A DNA stretch of 64,000 bases from Atopsyche davidsoni (lineage: Eukaryota > Arthropoda > Insecta > Trichoptera > Hydrobiosidae): assembly GCA_022113835.1 (NCBI GenBank), contig JAILWY010000018.1, forward strand, positions 20,173,501 to 20,237,500, given 5' to 3'. Each line of letters starts with the position of its first letter. Position 1 is the first letter of the stretch. The notes beneath the pieces were generated by a model. It made no database searches. It had not been told where the DNA came from and saw only the letters and a list, made by a program, of their open reading frames with translations. A program made the translations under genes and the position numbers. Positions 35,001 through 51,609 of the stretch are shown piece by piece.

Positions 35001-37417
35001 AATCTAGTAACAAACATTTACCGTTTGCGTCAATTCAACTCTCTTCCATAAGTTTGAACCGTTTATGTGTATAGACTTGTATTTATTGTCTTTTTCCTAA
35101 AAATGAATGAATTTTTTTTGATGTTATGTTGTTGTCAGCACTTGTATATAATTTTAGTTTCATGTTTTGGCATTTCGTTGTATAATGCAAGTTATAACAA
35201 ATAGGTATATTTTGAATATTATTTTAACCTATTAAAATCACATCTGATGATTTATAAATCATTGAAGATATTGTTATTTTGAATACAAAATTTAGGTGGA
35301 ATAGTGTTTATATGCTGATATATATTTAGCTCTTTTATTTCAATCTCTGACTAAATTGAACGAAATATTAAAAATTACTTTATTTTAAAATATTCCATGT
35401 CACTGTACTCCAAGAAAATGTGTTGTTTTATTAACAAGTAATCAATATGTACACTACAAAGTCATTAAATCCATTTAGTCGGTGAACATTAAGTTGTAGT
35501 GTGTGCCTTTACTAAATGAACCATTCTGCAACGTGTACAATAATGAAAAAAAAGAAGTGAAATCAACAAATTCATTTTCCTTCCTGTATAATTAATAATT
35601 ATTTGTAATTTGCTTTGTTTGTGAATTTTGGTGACAAAACTAGAAGTAGACTGTTTACAAATATGCAATGAAAACTTCCTGAATTAAACATAATGTACTT
35701 TACGGTCAACTCTGAGTCATCTATAATGTATAAAATCTAAAATATTTGGAGCTTGTGATGTAATTTTTAGTAAAATTTAAAAAGGCAGAATATTAGAAAA
35801 TTTATGTTTGTTGAGTATTTGATCGGTGTTAGCTATCAATGACAATTATCATTACAGATTTGGACGTCCCAAGAGAGATATATCCACCATTATCCACATC
35901 TTGAATGACCTGCTGTGTGCCACGCCTCCTCAGTACCGCCGTGGCGCACGCATCACCTTCGAGCCCACCCACAACACCCAGTCTTCGCGCACCCGACAGG
36001 TTTGTAAAACGACTTTGCAACTTCATTATTCTTCACTCCCTTTGGTCACAAGCAAGACAGTAACTGTATTTAAAGCAAAACGAGTCCTAATAAATAGTGA
36101 GTTGTCAGCATTTCTCACGCTGTTATGAATCCAATCAAATATCCCAAGTAACCACCTGTTAAAACAAAATAACTACTTTGACCTTTCGAATACAGTCACA
36201 AAGAACGGCTGTGTGGTCCTGCCTTATGGAATTGAATTGTTTGTTTTGGTGCTTGTAAACTTTCCTTGTCTTTTTAAAGTTCAAGCATATTATAGAGCAT
36301 TTATTCTCAGTCTCTCGTCAGAGATGTAGATTTAAACTGAATATTTAAATTGTGTAAAAGAATCTTTTAATATGCCAGGAAGGTTGCAAGCCTCGGAATT
36401 CCACCTGTCTTCTAGCACCGATACTGATCACTCCGAACAGTGTTACCTGGTAGCTTAACACACTTTAGGCGGGTAACCAAATTGACTAAACTGATGTGCG
36501 TAGCGGGCAAAATTCGCGTAAAATTGCCCGTGCGAAATCTAGTCTATACATTAACCCTTTGCAATCATTGATTTTTTTCCGTTTAGCAACTCCGAGTTAA
36601 TTAGTCTATCAATAATTTACTATGCATACAATTTAAATTTTAAAATTTATTTTAAAACAGGGGGGTGGCCAACCCAAATGATCTACTAAAGTACCCGCCC
36701 CGCTTTTAGACGGCAGTCAGCGAAGCGGGTACTAGTACCGCCTTCAGTGTGTTCGCATGTTTAGATGAAAGATTTAATAATCTCCCTTTTCTATGGTTAT
36801 TTCACAATATAAACATAAAAAAAGGTATATGGGCTATTGAAATGGCAACCAAGACCTGAATTTTAGCACTGTACTATTTAAAGTTGATTTTTTTGTCAAA
36901 ACAGCGTGAGACCCGACAGCAAGGTAACTGCTCTGCAGAGTGTGGCTGCAGCAAGTGTCACAGCACGCCCGGCAAGTGCCCGTATGGAGAATGCAATGGT
37001 CATCCGTCTCCCGGGTCTTCGGAGACCGGAGCCTCCGCGCCCGCCCCCTGCGCCTGCAAGGCTGCTGAGACCGTTGCCGGTGAGGCGGAGGCCTGCTCAT
37101 GCACTGCTAGTCGCCTCGTCCCCCACAATACTCAAGTGAAGAAGTGTCAGTCTTGTACTGGAAAAGACAAAGACGACAAGAGCAAGAAGTCTTCTGTCAA
37201 GAGTTGTCGGAAATGCCACACTGCCAGCTCCCTCGCTCTAGATAACTCCAAAACCAAATGCAAATTAGAGCAGCTTCGTCTGGTAATGCAGCAGAAGAAG
37301 CAGCGAAGGGATGCAAGGAAAATGAAATCGGCACCCTACGTCACCAGCGGGTCCTCCGTGGCCATAGTCAAGGAGGCTCCAAACATCTTAGCCGAGGAAA
37401 TAGATACCCTCGCGTAG
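32079..37417 (+). CDS. MIDN: Midnolin homologue (proteasome-associated, ubiquitin-like domain)
   Basis: Five coding exons: 32079-32278, 32403-32490, 32982-34825, 35858-35999, 36905-37417; phases close to 928 aa. Residues about 20-95 form a ubiquitin-like domain ([17 protein letters not shown]...[16 protein letters not shown]...[10 protein letters not shown]). [20 protein letters not shown] (from about 104) through [11 protein letters not shown] matches the conserved block after the Ubl in vertebrate midnolin. Then come about 500 Ser/Pro-rich, low-complexity residues, a second conserved block [20 protein letters not shown]...[12 protein letters not shown] across exons 3-4, and a C-terminal basic helix [20 protein letters not shown]. 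In mammals midnolin binds the proteasome through its C-terminal helix and delivers nuclear proteins for ubiquitin-independent degradation. It is longer than human midnolin (468 aa) because of the linker. The last exon carries an unusual cysteine-rich segment. Confidence 0.92.
36475..36735. repeat. Structured intronic DNA in midnolin intron 4
   Basis: Two strong hairpins: CGGGCAA/TTGCCCG around 36505-36533, and GTACCCGC (36691-36698) with GCGGGTAC (36725-36732). A CAGGGGGGTGGCCAA word at 36658 resembles a hAT left end, but no matching right end was found. Probably decayed MITE sequence. Confidence 0.35.
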
Positions 37418-39640
37418 TTCTGATCTCTCGTTATACTGTAGCATGCCACCCAGGCATTATTTTAAATTGTTAAATTGTAGGCTAAAATCATTTTCAAATG
37501 TTAAATATTTTATTAAAACACTAGACAGTCTTACTGAGCAATTTACGAAACGCGTGTAATGCCCTCGTCACACTGCAGCGCACCAACTGTCCACTGGCGA
37601 TCCCCACGGTTGAAACTGAAGATTTAAATCTACAGACACAGCGTTTTGTCGATTTTCATTCCCCTTCGGTTAACTTGTTTCTTGTTTACTGTGAAATCTC
37701 TACCAAATGAATTATATATTTTTAATTACGGTTTATACAAAGAGCTTGTTGGTATCGAACGCTCTCAAAGATTGGAGCTGCATCGATTATAATTTTATTG
37801 TAGTCCTCTTAAGTTTTTGTGGTTAATTCATCCTGATGGTGGACTTGATAGATGGAATGTTCTGAAAAAACCAAGAGGTCTGCTCTGCTGTACCGGAGTA
37901 GTTTTGGGTGAGGGCACTCGGCATGGGATGCGCCTGTCTCCCGGAGTGTTCCTCGTTACTTATCGGCTCGGTTCAATTGAATATTTCTAGTCAGTGCCAA
38001 AGTGGCGACGGAGACGAGTGCCTCACCCATAAATCAAGTGAACATATTTTTCTTTTATTTGCATAAAATACTTTTTATTTTTAAAACATCCTTTGAAACC
38101 ACAAAAAAAGAACTGAATATAATATCATTTGACCCAAGTAATAATATGAATATTATGAATGTACATATAATTGTTCAAGCGATGCTGATGTGTTTTTAAT
38201 GAAGTTTTATGAGATAAATCAATGGAAAATATTTTTATAAGCCTCAGTTTATACTTTTGTCAGTTGCTTGCACCGCCGCATCGCAGGCTCGTTATAAAAC
38301 TCTGTTGTTGTGTATTATTCTTTATTTTACAAAACGTTTGCTAAATTAGTATATTTTTATTATTGAGAGTAGAGCCGATATAAAGATACATAAAAATCAT
38401 AGACTTAATGAAATTTACATTCTAAAATAAATTGTAGTAAGTAGGTATATGATTCTACCAATGTAAAGAAGTGCATCTTGTTCGGTGTAAATAAATCTGT
38501 TTAGGCATTATGTGAATCGTGATTTGTAAGTTAGAAGCTATCCATGTAATTATTACTGCCTGTGGCAAATTTACTGTTATAATTGTTAATTGTTTGTTTT
38601 TAGGATTTTTTTTGCTATGTATGAGTTTATTTGTACTGTGTACCATAATATTATCAAAAGAATGTGGAATTCCTTTACTAGTTTATAGTATAAAGAACTT
38701 TGGCCTTAAGTTGTGCTCGTTGGGGGGCAAGAGTTGTAGATAACACCACATTGATTATTTGGATAAATTTAAGAGACGAAAGTTGAACTTGCTGGATTTT
38801 GTTCGCACTCTGTCAGTAGAATAATATGGGACCAAATTGCTGTTTCTTTTCTTGTTTACCTTCAGATTGTCAAGTCTCTGCAAGGAGGTGGCCAGTCTCT
38901 CCTCAGCAGCCGCTGCGTGTAGCAAGCTGTCTGTATTACTTGAAGTGTGTTCACTTCCCTATTTATATATATAGCACATTTAATTATCATTTACTTCTCT
39001 TACCGATGTGCTTTTAACTGTATATAAATTTTCATTGTGCCAAAAGCATAAATGATAATGTTTGGCGCAGATTGTATCGTAGTTCCTTTCTCAAAAATTG
39101 TGCCGTTATTTTCTAATTTAGGTATTAAAGATTCCTTAAAATACTATAATTATTATTATAAAACACCAAATATTACAATCGATGCATTTTACTATGGCTA
39201 ACTAATTAATATTCAAAATAGACTGGAGGTAGATTAGAAATCACTTGAAATCCCACGATTTAGAGTCGATCTCCGTACGAAATACTGATATTCAGTAATG
39301 AGTAAGTCATTCTAGTAGGTTCTTTCTCACGAAAGCAATAAACAGCAATATGTAAATCGTTTCGCCTTTTCCTTTGTATGCTTATATGAAATGTAAAAAT
39401 TATTGTACACATAAATTTGAAAGTGATGAATCTCCCTTAGCGTGTATGATGTACTACTGGGTATGTTTCATGTTATAAGCTAAAACTCGTAGTGAAAATA
39501 AAAATCGTAATTTTTAAATCTTGCTATTGTGTATGTGTAGTCCTAAACTATTTCAAATAAAAAATGTACCATAATTTATAGTTTTATTTAACAAGGCCAC
39601 CGTGCGGCGGTTCAAAAGTTTCAAATAAAACAATGCCATA
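37418..39640 (+). other. Midnolin 3' UTR and convergent poly(A) zone
   Basis: About 2.2 kb of AT-rich sequence after the midnolin stop, without a gene. AATAAA at 39556-39561 and 39624-39629 are plausible plus-strand poly(A) signals. Open frames at 38002-38199, 38519-38743 and 38826-39017 lack any recognisable motif. No transposon ends were recognised. Confidence 0.5.
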
Positions 39641-39658
39641 TTTGTATAATTTTTTATT
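39583..39658. terminator. Overlapping poly(A) signals of midnolin (+) and Sec61 alpha (-)
   Basis: Plus-strand AATAAA (39556, 39624) and minus-strand AATAAA (read as TTTATT at 39583-39588 and 39653-39658) interleave within about 100 bp. The two genes converge here, so their mature 3' ends are likely adjacent or overlap by tens of bases. Exact cleavage sites cannot be read from sequence. Confidence 0.5.
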
Positions 39659-40129
39659 TAAATTTTCTCTTAACAAAACATTTAAGTTACATTTCTATAG
39701 TAGTGATTCAGCACTTAATTACAAAAATCTTATAAATATTTCTAACATTTATTGACAAAAAGAAATATTATCATCAACGAAAATATCTCTGGACTGTCGA
39801 TGGTATTTGCTTGTTCCTTTCACAATGTAGACAAAATAAATAAATGCATAGCCGTCTCAGCAGCTCGTGCCGCAGCAGGGGCGGGTTGGACCTCCGAGAC
39901 ACAACCATTAACAGTGTGATTTAGAGTATGTACATTGAACGTTAATTTTACTTTCCGGGAGCTGTTGAACAGATGTAACTATGCACACGATTTGATAAAA
40001 AAAAATGTTTCGACTCTTTCAGACACTTTAATTTAAATCTACACGAGTCACCATTGAGAACGATCTCTGTCCCACTCCTATACGATCATAAATAAACACA
40101 CAACCCCACTTGTATCTTCAAAATCCCGT

Positions 40130-45276
<5,147 letters not shown>

Positions 45277-45339
45277 GATGATGTATTTATTAATTAACAA
45301 CTATAACTATAATCACGAATCACTGAGGAAAAATTCACT

Positions 45340-45480
45340 GACAGAAGCGACGGCGGCCGGACCTAAAAACCGATCTGGCACGAAGTGAGCGTTCAAGCGG
45401 CCGCTGCAGCCGCTCACGATGACACGTCCTCAACGTCACGTCACGTGACCGGTGTGTTGGATTGCCGTGTGGCTGCTGCA
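45340..45480 (-). promoter_or_regulatory. Sec61 alpha upstream region with UPR-type ACGT elements
   Basis: A GC-rich patch 60-200 bp upstream of the Sec61 alpha ATG. On the minus strand, 45421-45450 contains TCACGTGACGTGACGTTG and GGACGTGTC. This includes TGACGTGA, which fits the XBP1/ATF6 UPR element consensus TGACGTG(G/A), overlapping an E-box CACGTG. Sec61 alpha is a known UPR target in animals, so regulation by ER stress is a fair inference. Transcription start not placed. Confidence 0.5.
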
Positions 45481-45835
45481 GCCCTGGGTTGCCACTACTA
45501 TAAATAAGCACTAAAGCCATAAAGTACAATTTACACTACACTACGAATATAAATATCATTTCTAATTGATTCATACGTTTATTAAATTTATCAATACCAG
45601 GTGCTTAAGCTTCCGTTTGTGAGAAGAAAAAAATAAAAATTTAATAATTTATGATTAAAAATATGTGCTAATTTTATTTTATATATTTAAAAGTAAATCA
45701 CTGCTATTAACTTTTCATTTGATTTAGATACAACAAAAATATTATTACTAAGCACTCACACTAATCACTTACTAAAAAAAAAAAAACACCGTAACAATAT
45801 TTAATTATTTTTTTTAAGCAAAACACTTTTCTGAT

Positions 45836-45972
45836 TTTTCCACATGTTTTATTTTATGGGTGACCGGTTTTGGCAATCTTTTACCTTGGCATTATTAAAC
45901 TTTGTTTGATAAAACCAATGAAAAAGGTAGGCAAAACCGGTCACCAATAAAATCGAACATGTAGAAAATTCA
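45836..45972. repeat. Family A repeat, head-to-head pair 1
   Basis: A minus-strand copy (45900 down to about 45836) and a plus-strand copy (about 45903-45972) face apart from a short centre. Each reads through AAAACCGGTCACC, then AATAAAA or CATAAAA, and ACATGT. GAAAC has become AAAAC in both, and the CUGAUGA box reads TTAATAA or TTGATAA. Confidence 0.7.
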
Positions 45973-45984
45973 TAAAAATATTTG

Positions 45985-46117
45985 ACGGATTGAAATCTGA
46001 TGTTTTTATTTCAAACTATTCTATTATAAATTTACATGTTTTTATAAACGGATATAAATATATATTTTTAATGAATAGTTTGAAATAAAAACCTCAGATT
46101 TTAATACATCTTTAAAT
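45985..46117. repeat. Inverted repeat between the two family A pairs
   Basis: GAAATCTGATGTTTTTATTT, continuing CAAACTATT, is mirrored about 60 bases later by AATAGTTTGAAATAAAAACC, continuing TCAGATTT. With the flanking family A pairs this makes a nested palindrome of about 450 bp upstream of CLCC1. Confidence 0.7.
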
Positions 46118-46129
46118 TTTAAATTTAAT

Positions 46130-46292
46130 ATTTTTGTAACTTTTCCGCATGTTTTATTTTATTGGAGCCCGGTTTCACAAACCTGTTACGTTGGCATAGT
46201 CAAACGAAAACATCATTTGATGACACTTACGTCAGTCGAAACCGGCAATAAAACATGCGGAAAAATTACAAAAGTATTTTATTTAAAATATG
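46130..46292. repeat. Family A repeat, head-to-head pair 2
   Basis: The minus copy reads GAAACCGGGCTCC, AATAAAATAAAACATGCGG; the plus copy reads TTGATGACACTTACGTCAG, TCGAAACCGG, CAATAAAACATGCGG, and then AAGTATTTTATTTAAAATA. The plus copy preserves the UUGAUGA form of the core better than any other family A copy, but its GGTC triplet is lost. Confidence 0.7.
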
Positions 46293-46436
46293 ATTTTAAA
46301 AAAATTAAAAAACATATTACAACATTGTATTTGACGTTTCTTAAAGTTTCATCATTTTAACTTATCATGAAGAATCTATCAAATATATATATTTGATATT
46401 GCTATATTATTTCAATATGCGTTAATATAGTGAACC

Positions 46437-49400
46437 ATGAATAACCTTATTTTTATTGTATATTTTGCATTCTTTACATATAATGTTCGATGTGAAGGTT
46501 TAGATCCTTGGGATCATGTACCGAATACAAAACGAGACGCCGCAGGACTCGATCCTTGGGACGCCAGGGAAGCAAAAATTAAAAATTCATCACCTTCTAA
46601 AGCAGAATCAAATGACCATTGTAATTGTAAAAACATTAAAACAATTCTACCAAGTGATGAAGAATCGACCGTTGCTGAAAGCTTTTATAAAAAGAACCTA
46701 AGAATGATAATAGATAGAAGTGGTTTTAAGGTAAACGACACATCAATAAATAACGACATTAAAATTCACAAAGGGTAGTTCTTTTCAATACAATCAGCTA
46801 TTTTTTGTATTTTTCATTTGCTAATACTTTTAATAACTTAATTTTATACATTTAAATATTTTAATTTGAATAATCTGTTAAAGCAGTGGCTCTCAAAATC
46901 TTTTGGCCCACGCACCCCTTTTTATAGTCAAAACTTGCCCACGGACCTCCTTTCGTGGTCAAAACTTGCCTACGGAGCTCCTTTCATAATCAAAACTTGC
47001 CTACGGACCCTGGGTGAAAAACTACATAAATTCATATTATAGACTAGTTGGTGCAAGTATCGACTCTATTGTGTTCCTGTATTAACCTACCTGACTCACC
47101 GCGATGCCTGTTATTACTTGTATTTTATGCACCTGTCTATATTTTACTTAGGACGTAAAAATCGCTAATAATGTATTCATTGTTATTTATTTTAACTTCC
47201 ATATTGATTGATGTCACAATTTTTTTATTTTATATTAAACCTTATGCGGACCCCCTGACGTTGTTCAGGGACCCCCAAATCGATTTTAATTTTCTAAGGT
47301 CTGTAGTGACCACTTTGATAAGCACTGCTCTAAAGGATGGGTGGCCAACCTTTTTCAGTAGCCGGACCAGATTAAGGAAATGAGATTTCCTATCGGGCTG
47401 TACAACAAAATTTTATTTAATACACAGATCAAGCTAGAAATATAGTGTTTTTGAAGAAGATACAACAAAAATGTGAATCAAACATATTTATTAGATTAGA
47501 GTTAGGCAATACAAAAAATAATAATAAAAATAAACAAAATATAATAAATTTTAGTGAGTCTGATTTTTTTTGTCAGAAATAAGTGCATCAATGTTGATAA
47601 CGATTGATATTGTTGCTACACGCAAACAGTTTTCCAAATGCTCATCAGTAATTAAAATTAAACACCCCGCGGGCCGCAGTTTGGCCACCCACGCTCTAAA
47701 GTAATATTTTATCAAGAAAGCAATATGATAAATACAAAATCAATTATGATATGCCAGCAGCGTAACGGTCACCATTTGGATAACGTAACATCTTTTCGAA
47801 ATGAAATTTAATTTTCCATTTTATATTCTTATAATCAACAATAAAAAAATACTTGATTACTAGTAGTTTTTTGTTTTACTGAACTAACAAATACCCGATA
47901 CTTTGTTTGGACACACTGTATAACCAAAAGACGAAATTCATCTTCATACACTTTGTAGTGGCGCCAAAAGCCTCCTACACAAATTGATGTTTAGTTGTAT
48001 TGGATTCATTACCTATGCTGTATTGAATATTGCCAAATGTCTCTTTGAGCTGAAGATATTGTTTTATCGCTTCGTGTCTTTGAATATGTTAACTTATTGT
48101 ATCATTATCAAATAATCTAACCAAATAATTATTTATTATGTTCAGGAACAAGAAGGTGTTATGGAAGGAACTGTTCATTTAGAATTGACCAAAGAAGAGT
48201 TTGCTTTGATAGATCGTTATCTGTCCTCCGAATCAGTTTTCGCTCCATCGGATTACAGAACCCTGGACGGACTCTTAGGAAAGAGCATGAAAAAGCCGTC
48301 TCGCATTGTTCAGACTCTAGAAAAAATTGTGGAAATTATTTCATCTTTGATTGTAAATCATTACGTAAGTCTAAATTTTGAAATTGTTTTAAATAAACTC
48401 TCTTTCTCTCTCGTCAGTTTAATGATGTAATTATTACATTGTTAAAGTTCTCATTTATTTACTGCCTTGTGACCTTGTGAGTGGCTAACGGCAGTTTTCT
48501 AACACGTGTAAATATAGTAAGGCCAGCGGGCCACGAGCAGAAGAGGGGCTGATAAGCAAATGGTTTGAAGTGATCCAAATCAATTGCAGGTATGTCCAAC
48601 TTATTAGGTCCAAGAAATAACACAAGATCTATTAGAGGCTTTTTTGTTGTTTTTTTTAGGCCAATTTATCGTTTTACAAAATTTAATAAGCTTTGTTTAC
48701 TCTACAGTTTCAGTAGCAACTGTGCTAACCCAGAGATTAATTTGTGTATCAGTTGTGTTTTGTTTTATTTCAGATGAATGGTGTTGTTTTTTTCGGTTTA
48801 TTGATTTTATTTTTTATAATCTCTCGCATACACTGGAAATCAATAAATTACAAACAATTTATACTGCTAATTTTCTTCCTTGGGGCTATTATTTATGAAA
48901 TACTTGCTGCTTTGAAGGTAATGTACAATAGGAAAATACTTATAAAATTTGCTTTTTATATACACAAAAACTTATATCAATAATATAAATCTATTTTATC
49001 AATAATATTAAATCATATTTCAAGCTAATTATTGCTAATGGCAGGCTTGAATAGAGTTGTAAACAAACAGCGGCGTATGCGTCTTACCGAGGAAAAACAA
49101 TACCACTGTAGAAAAACGTTTGAGTGACAAACACTATACATAAACCTACTTCATTTTTATATTTATAGGAAGCTGAAACTAAGGAGCACAATAACTTTGT
49201 AGACCATATGGGGAAATGTGAAGGCATCTGGTACTATTGGCCCGGCAACTGCAAGCCTCTGCATATAAAAACTTCCGAGTACTGGTATTTTCTAAACCCA
49301 ATTCGGATAGTTGCGAATTTGTTCAGCAAGGTTGTTGCCAACTTTATTATTCCAATTGTGAACACAATGAATGATATTATTAAAAATATGTCTGGTGAGT

Positions 49401-50388
49401 TTCTCTTAGTTGAATGTATTTTATATTTTTAAAAAAATCACATCTTATACAGCATCATGCAAATGCATATCGTTGATCTTTGTATATTATTATAATAGTT
49501 GTTTATTGTAGAGCCAATGGCTCCTGGAAAATAATTATCTCGACTGAATGTTAGTGCAAAAGGATTTGAGACCACAAACTATGTTTGAGTAAACCTACAT
49601 AAAATAATTTATAATTAATATTTCAATACGTACTATCATTATAAAAAAGAATATCGGGTATCATTTCTGAGCTGCAATGTTATTTACTCATTTTCATTTT
49701 AAACATTTGAATTTATTTCAGTCAATTTTTGTATTGAAATAAAGTATAGTAGTTTTTTAAAAATGCTTTGTATGACTTCGTTGCTATGTGTGTAGAGGGC
49801 TTAAAACACTAATATTAATAGCTTCCATTGACCTTAATTTTTTTTTCAGGAGGCTTACCGTGGGGCGTTCAGGGTATAGTTCATTGTTGTTTAAGTGTTC
49901 TTTTATTTGTTTTAATATTATATATTACTTGCGCATTGGTTTTTAATTTAGTTTTTAACATCCCATTCAATATAAGTTTTTTATTATTGAATTTAAATTT
50001 TCTACAAAAAAAAAAAGAACCTAAAATGGATCGGGAATCGCCAAGAGAGCAGGTCAATGCAGGTGACACGCACCACCTTGGGGGTGGAGATCGTATCAGC
50101 GGAGCCAATCTTACCAAATTCATAAGTGTCATAGAGACCTCCTTGGAGATGAAATCTTCCAGAGATCAGCTGACAGATAAGAAGCTACAAGAAAATATGA
50201 GACACCGTAGCGTACCAAGCACATCTTTTAAATTTAAATCAAAAACAGATCGGCCGTTTGCTACACAGCAGAAATCACAGATAGACGAAAGAGACGGAAT
50301 GTCAGAAAGGCAAATGGAACATTCTAGTTTAAGACTAAGAAGAGTGTCTAGCCTTCCTCGTATGGCGTACAATTCAGATGAGATGTAG
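46437..50388 (+). CDS. CLCC1: Chloride channel CLIC-like protein 1 homologue
   Basis: Five coding exons: 46437-46730, 48146-48364, 48774-48917, 49169-49394, 49850-50388; phases close to 473 aa. Residues 1-19 are a signal peptide (NNLIFIVYFAFFTYNVRCEG). A lumenal region follows with YKKNLRMIIDRSGF (near 85-97) and LDGLLGKSMKK, aligning with RRYLNKILIEAGKLG and the LDDALSDIL region of human CLCC1. Membrane segments lie near 174-192 and 199-217, then a Cys/Trp-rich loop (CEGIWYYWPGNCK, VNPIW-like FLNPIRIV), LPWGVQGIVH and a long hydrophobic stretch near 302-345. The tail is charged and disordered. In vertebrates CLCC1 is an ER membrane protein reported as an anion channel. The N-terminal exon is poorly conserved, so its extent is less certain. 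Confidence 0.85.
46884..47327. mobile_element. hAT-like MITE 1 in CLCC1 intron 1
   Basis: The left end is CAGTGGCTCTCAAAA and the right end TTTGATAAGCACTG, which pair as inverted ends of hAT type. The left flank TGTTAAAG and right flank CTCTAAAG agree at 5 of 8 bases. Inside the left part, a 31-bp unit (TCAAAACTTGCCYACGGA plus a spacer) is repeated three times from 46928. GACCCC/GGGACC words near the right end are typical of this kind of element. Confidence 0.65.
47336..47693. mobile_element. hAT-like MITE 2 in CLCC1 intron 1, with perfect 8-bp target duplication
   Basis: The left end is GATGGGTGGCCAACC and the right end GTTTGGCCACCCACG. The element is flanked by identical CTCTAAAG at 47328-47335 and 47694-47701. 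The terminal bases differ from the usual CAGGGGTGGCC, but the duplication is exact. The element inserted directly at the right border of MITE 1 and has no coding frame. Confidence 0.85.
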
Positions 50389-50471
50389 TTTTTGTAATTC
50401 AGGAACATGGGTGATAGAAATGCCCATTCAAAACTAAAATCATAGTCCTATAATATTGTCATTAGCAGGTA

Positions 50472-50881
50472 CAGTATTACTCCGCTTTACGCGAGGGATA
50501 CGTTCCAGAAAAAATTGCGTTAAGTGAAAATTCGCATATATCGGGTTTATGATTAATATATTAACATAGTCAAAACTTAATACAAAAAAATACGAATCAT
50601 TTAAATCAATCATTTTAATTCTAAGAACACTTAATGCAGTATTACATGTTATTTTTACTGAAAAATACATCTATTGTCGGGTAGTGTTTCTTTTACGTTC
50701 TTGTAAAATACGTTCATAACACCCAACACTGTTTTTAATTATTAAGAGAAGTCAATGACTACATTATGTTCATACACATTCTTTAAATAAGAAATTCGTA
50801 TAATGCCAGGCATTTTAAATTTGAAATTCGTGTTATAGTGAAACCGCGCATAACGGGGTCGCGTAAAGCGGGGTATTACTG
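50472..50881. mobile_element. pogo/Tigger-like MITE in the CLCC1 3' region
   Basis: The left end CAGTATTACTCCGCTTTACG and the reverse complement of the right end CAGTAATACCCCGCTTTACG agree over about 23 bases with two mismatches, and TA dinucleotides (50470-50471, 50882-50883) flank the element. This is the CAGTA..., TA-target format of pogo-type elements. It is 410 bp and non-coding. It begins 84 bp after the CLCC1 stop and before an AATAAA near 50958, so it is probably within the mature 3' UTR. Confidence 0.85.
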
Positions 50882-51272
50882 TATATCAAATGAATTTTGT
50901 AAATATTTTATTTTTGTAATGAGCTCTTTTGTGATCATAAATGTATATAGAGTTTAAAATAAATAAGGATTGATTTATTATTATTTATAAAAGTAACAAT
51001 TTTTAATTTTAAAAGTAAATTTTTTAATCTAATTAACCAATTTAGATTGCATTAGAGGGATGAAATAATATTTAGAAAATATCTAAATATGTTTGAATAT
51101 TGTACAAATAAATTGGATTCATGAAAGCTAATAAAAGTGGATTTTTTTGGGTTTTCATCAGTGGTGTACCTCGAGGTATTGCTACCAGGGGTGACCCCCA
51201 ATTTTCCACAATTTCTAAGTTTATCAAAATCAGCAAATCTGGGGTCAGCATGCATTTTTGTTAAAATGCATA

Positions 51273-51580
51273 TCTACTATAATAATAGCCATTGTGTGTT
51301 TATTTGTATGTTTGTATGTATGTTTCATTTTTCCGTTCTGTATAGAATATCTTAAAAGATACAACGCTGATTTTTTGCACATAAGTTAAGTAAATTTTTC
51401 CGCAGCTATGTGCCGAATTTCAAGACGATAGGATAATATTTTCATTCATAAACTTTAAAATATGCTTTAGCTAAACTTTAATTATATAATTCACTTCTTC
51501 GCCGCGAGATGTCGTTAACCGCGAGAATTTAGACGCATCGTTCATCAAATTCGTCATTTTGTGACGGGCTACATTACTAG
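51273..51580 (+). mobile_element. Non-autonomous Helitron, 308 bp
   Basis: It starts TCTACTATAATAATAG directly after A and ends CTAG directly before T, as Helitrons insert between A and T without a target duplication. A perfect hairpin CGTCA/TGACG (51552-51566) stands 10-14 bases before the terminal CTAG, the usual Helitron 3' hairpin. There are no inverted ends and no Rep/helicase frame. Confidence 0.75.
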
Positions 51581-51609
51581 TTTATTATAATTATCGATTT
51601 TACTGATTA

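Noticed and set aside
36555..36600. TTAACCCTTTGC in midnolin intron 4 as a piggyBac left end
   Set aside because: No inverted partner with TTAA was found within the intron.
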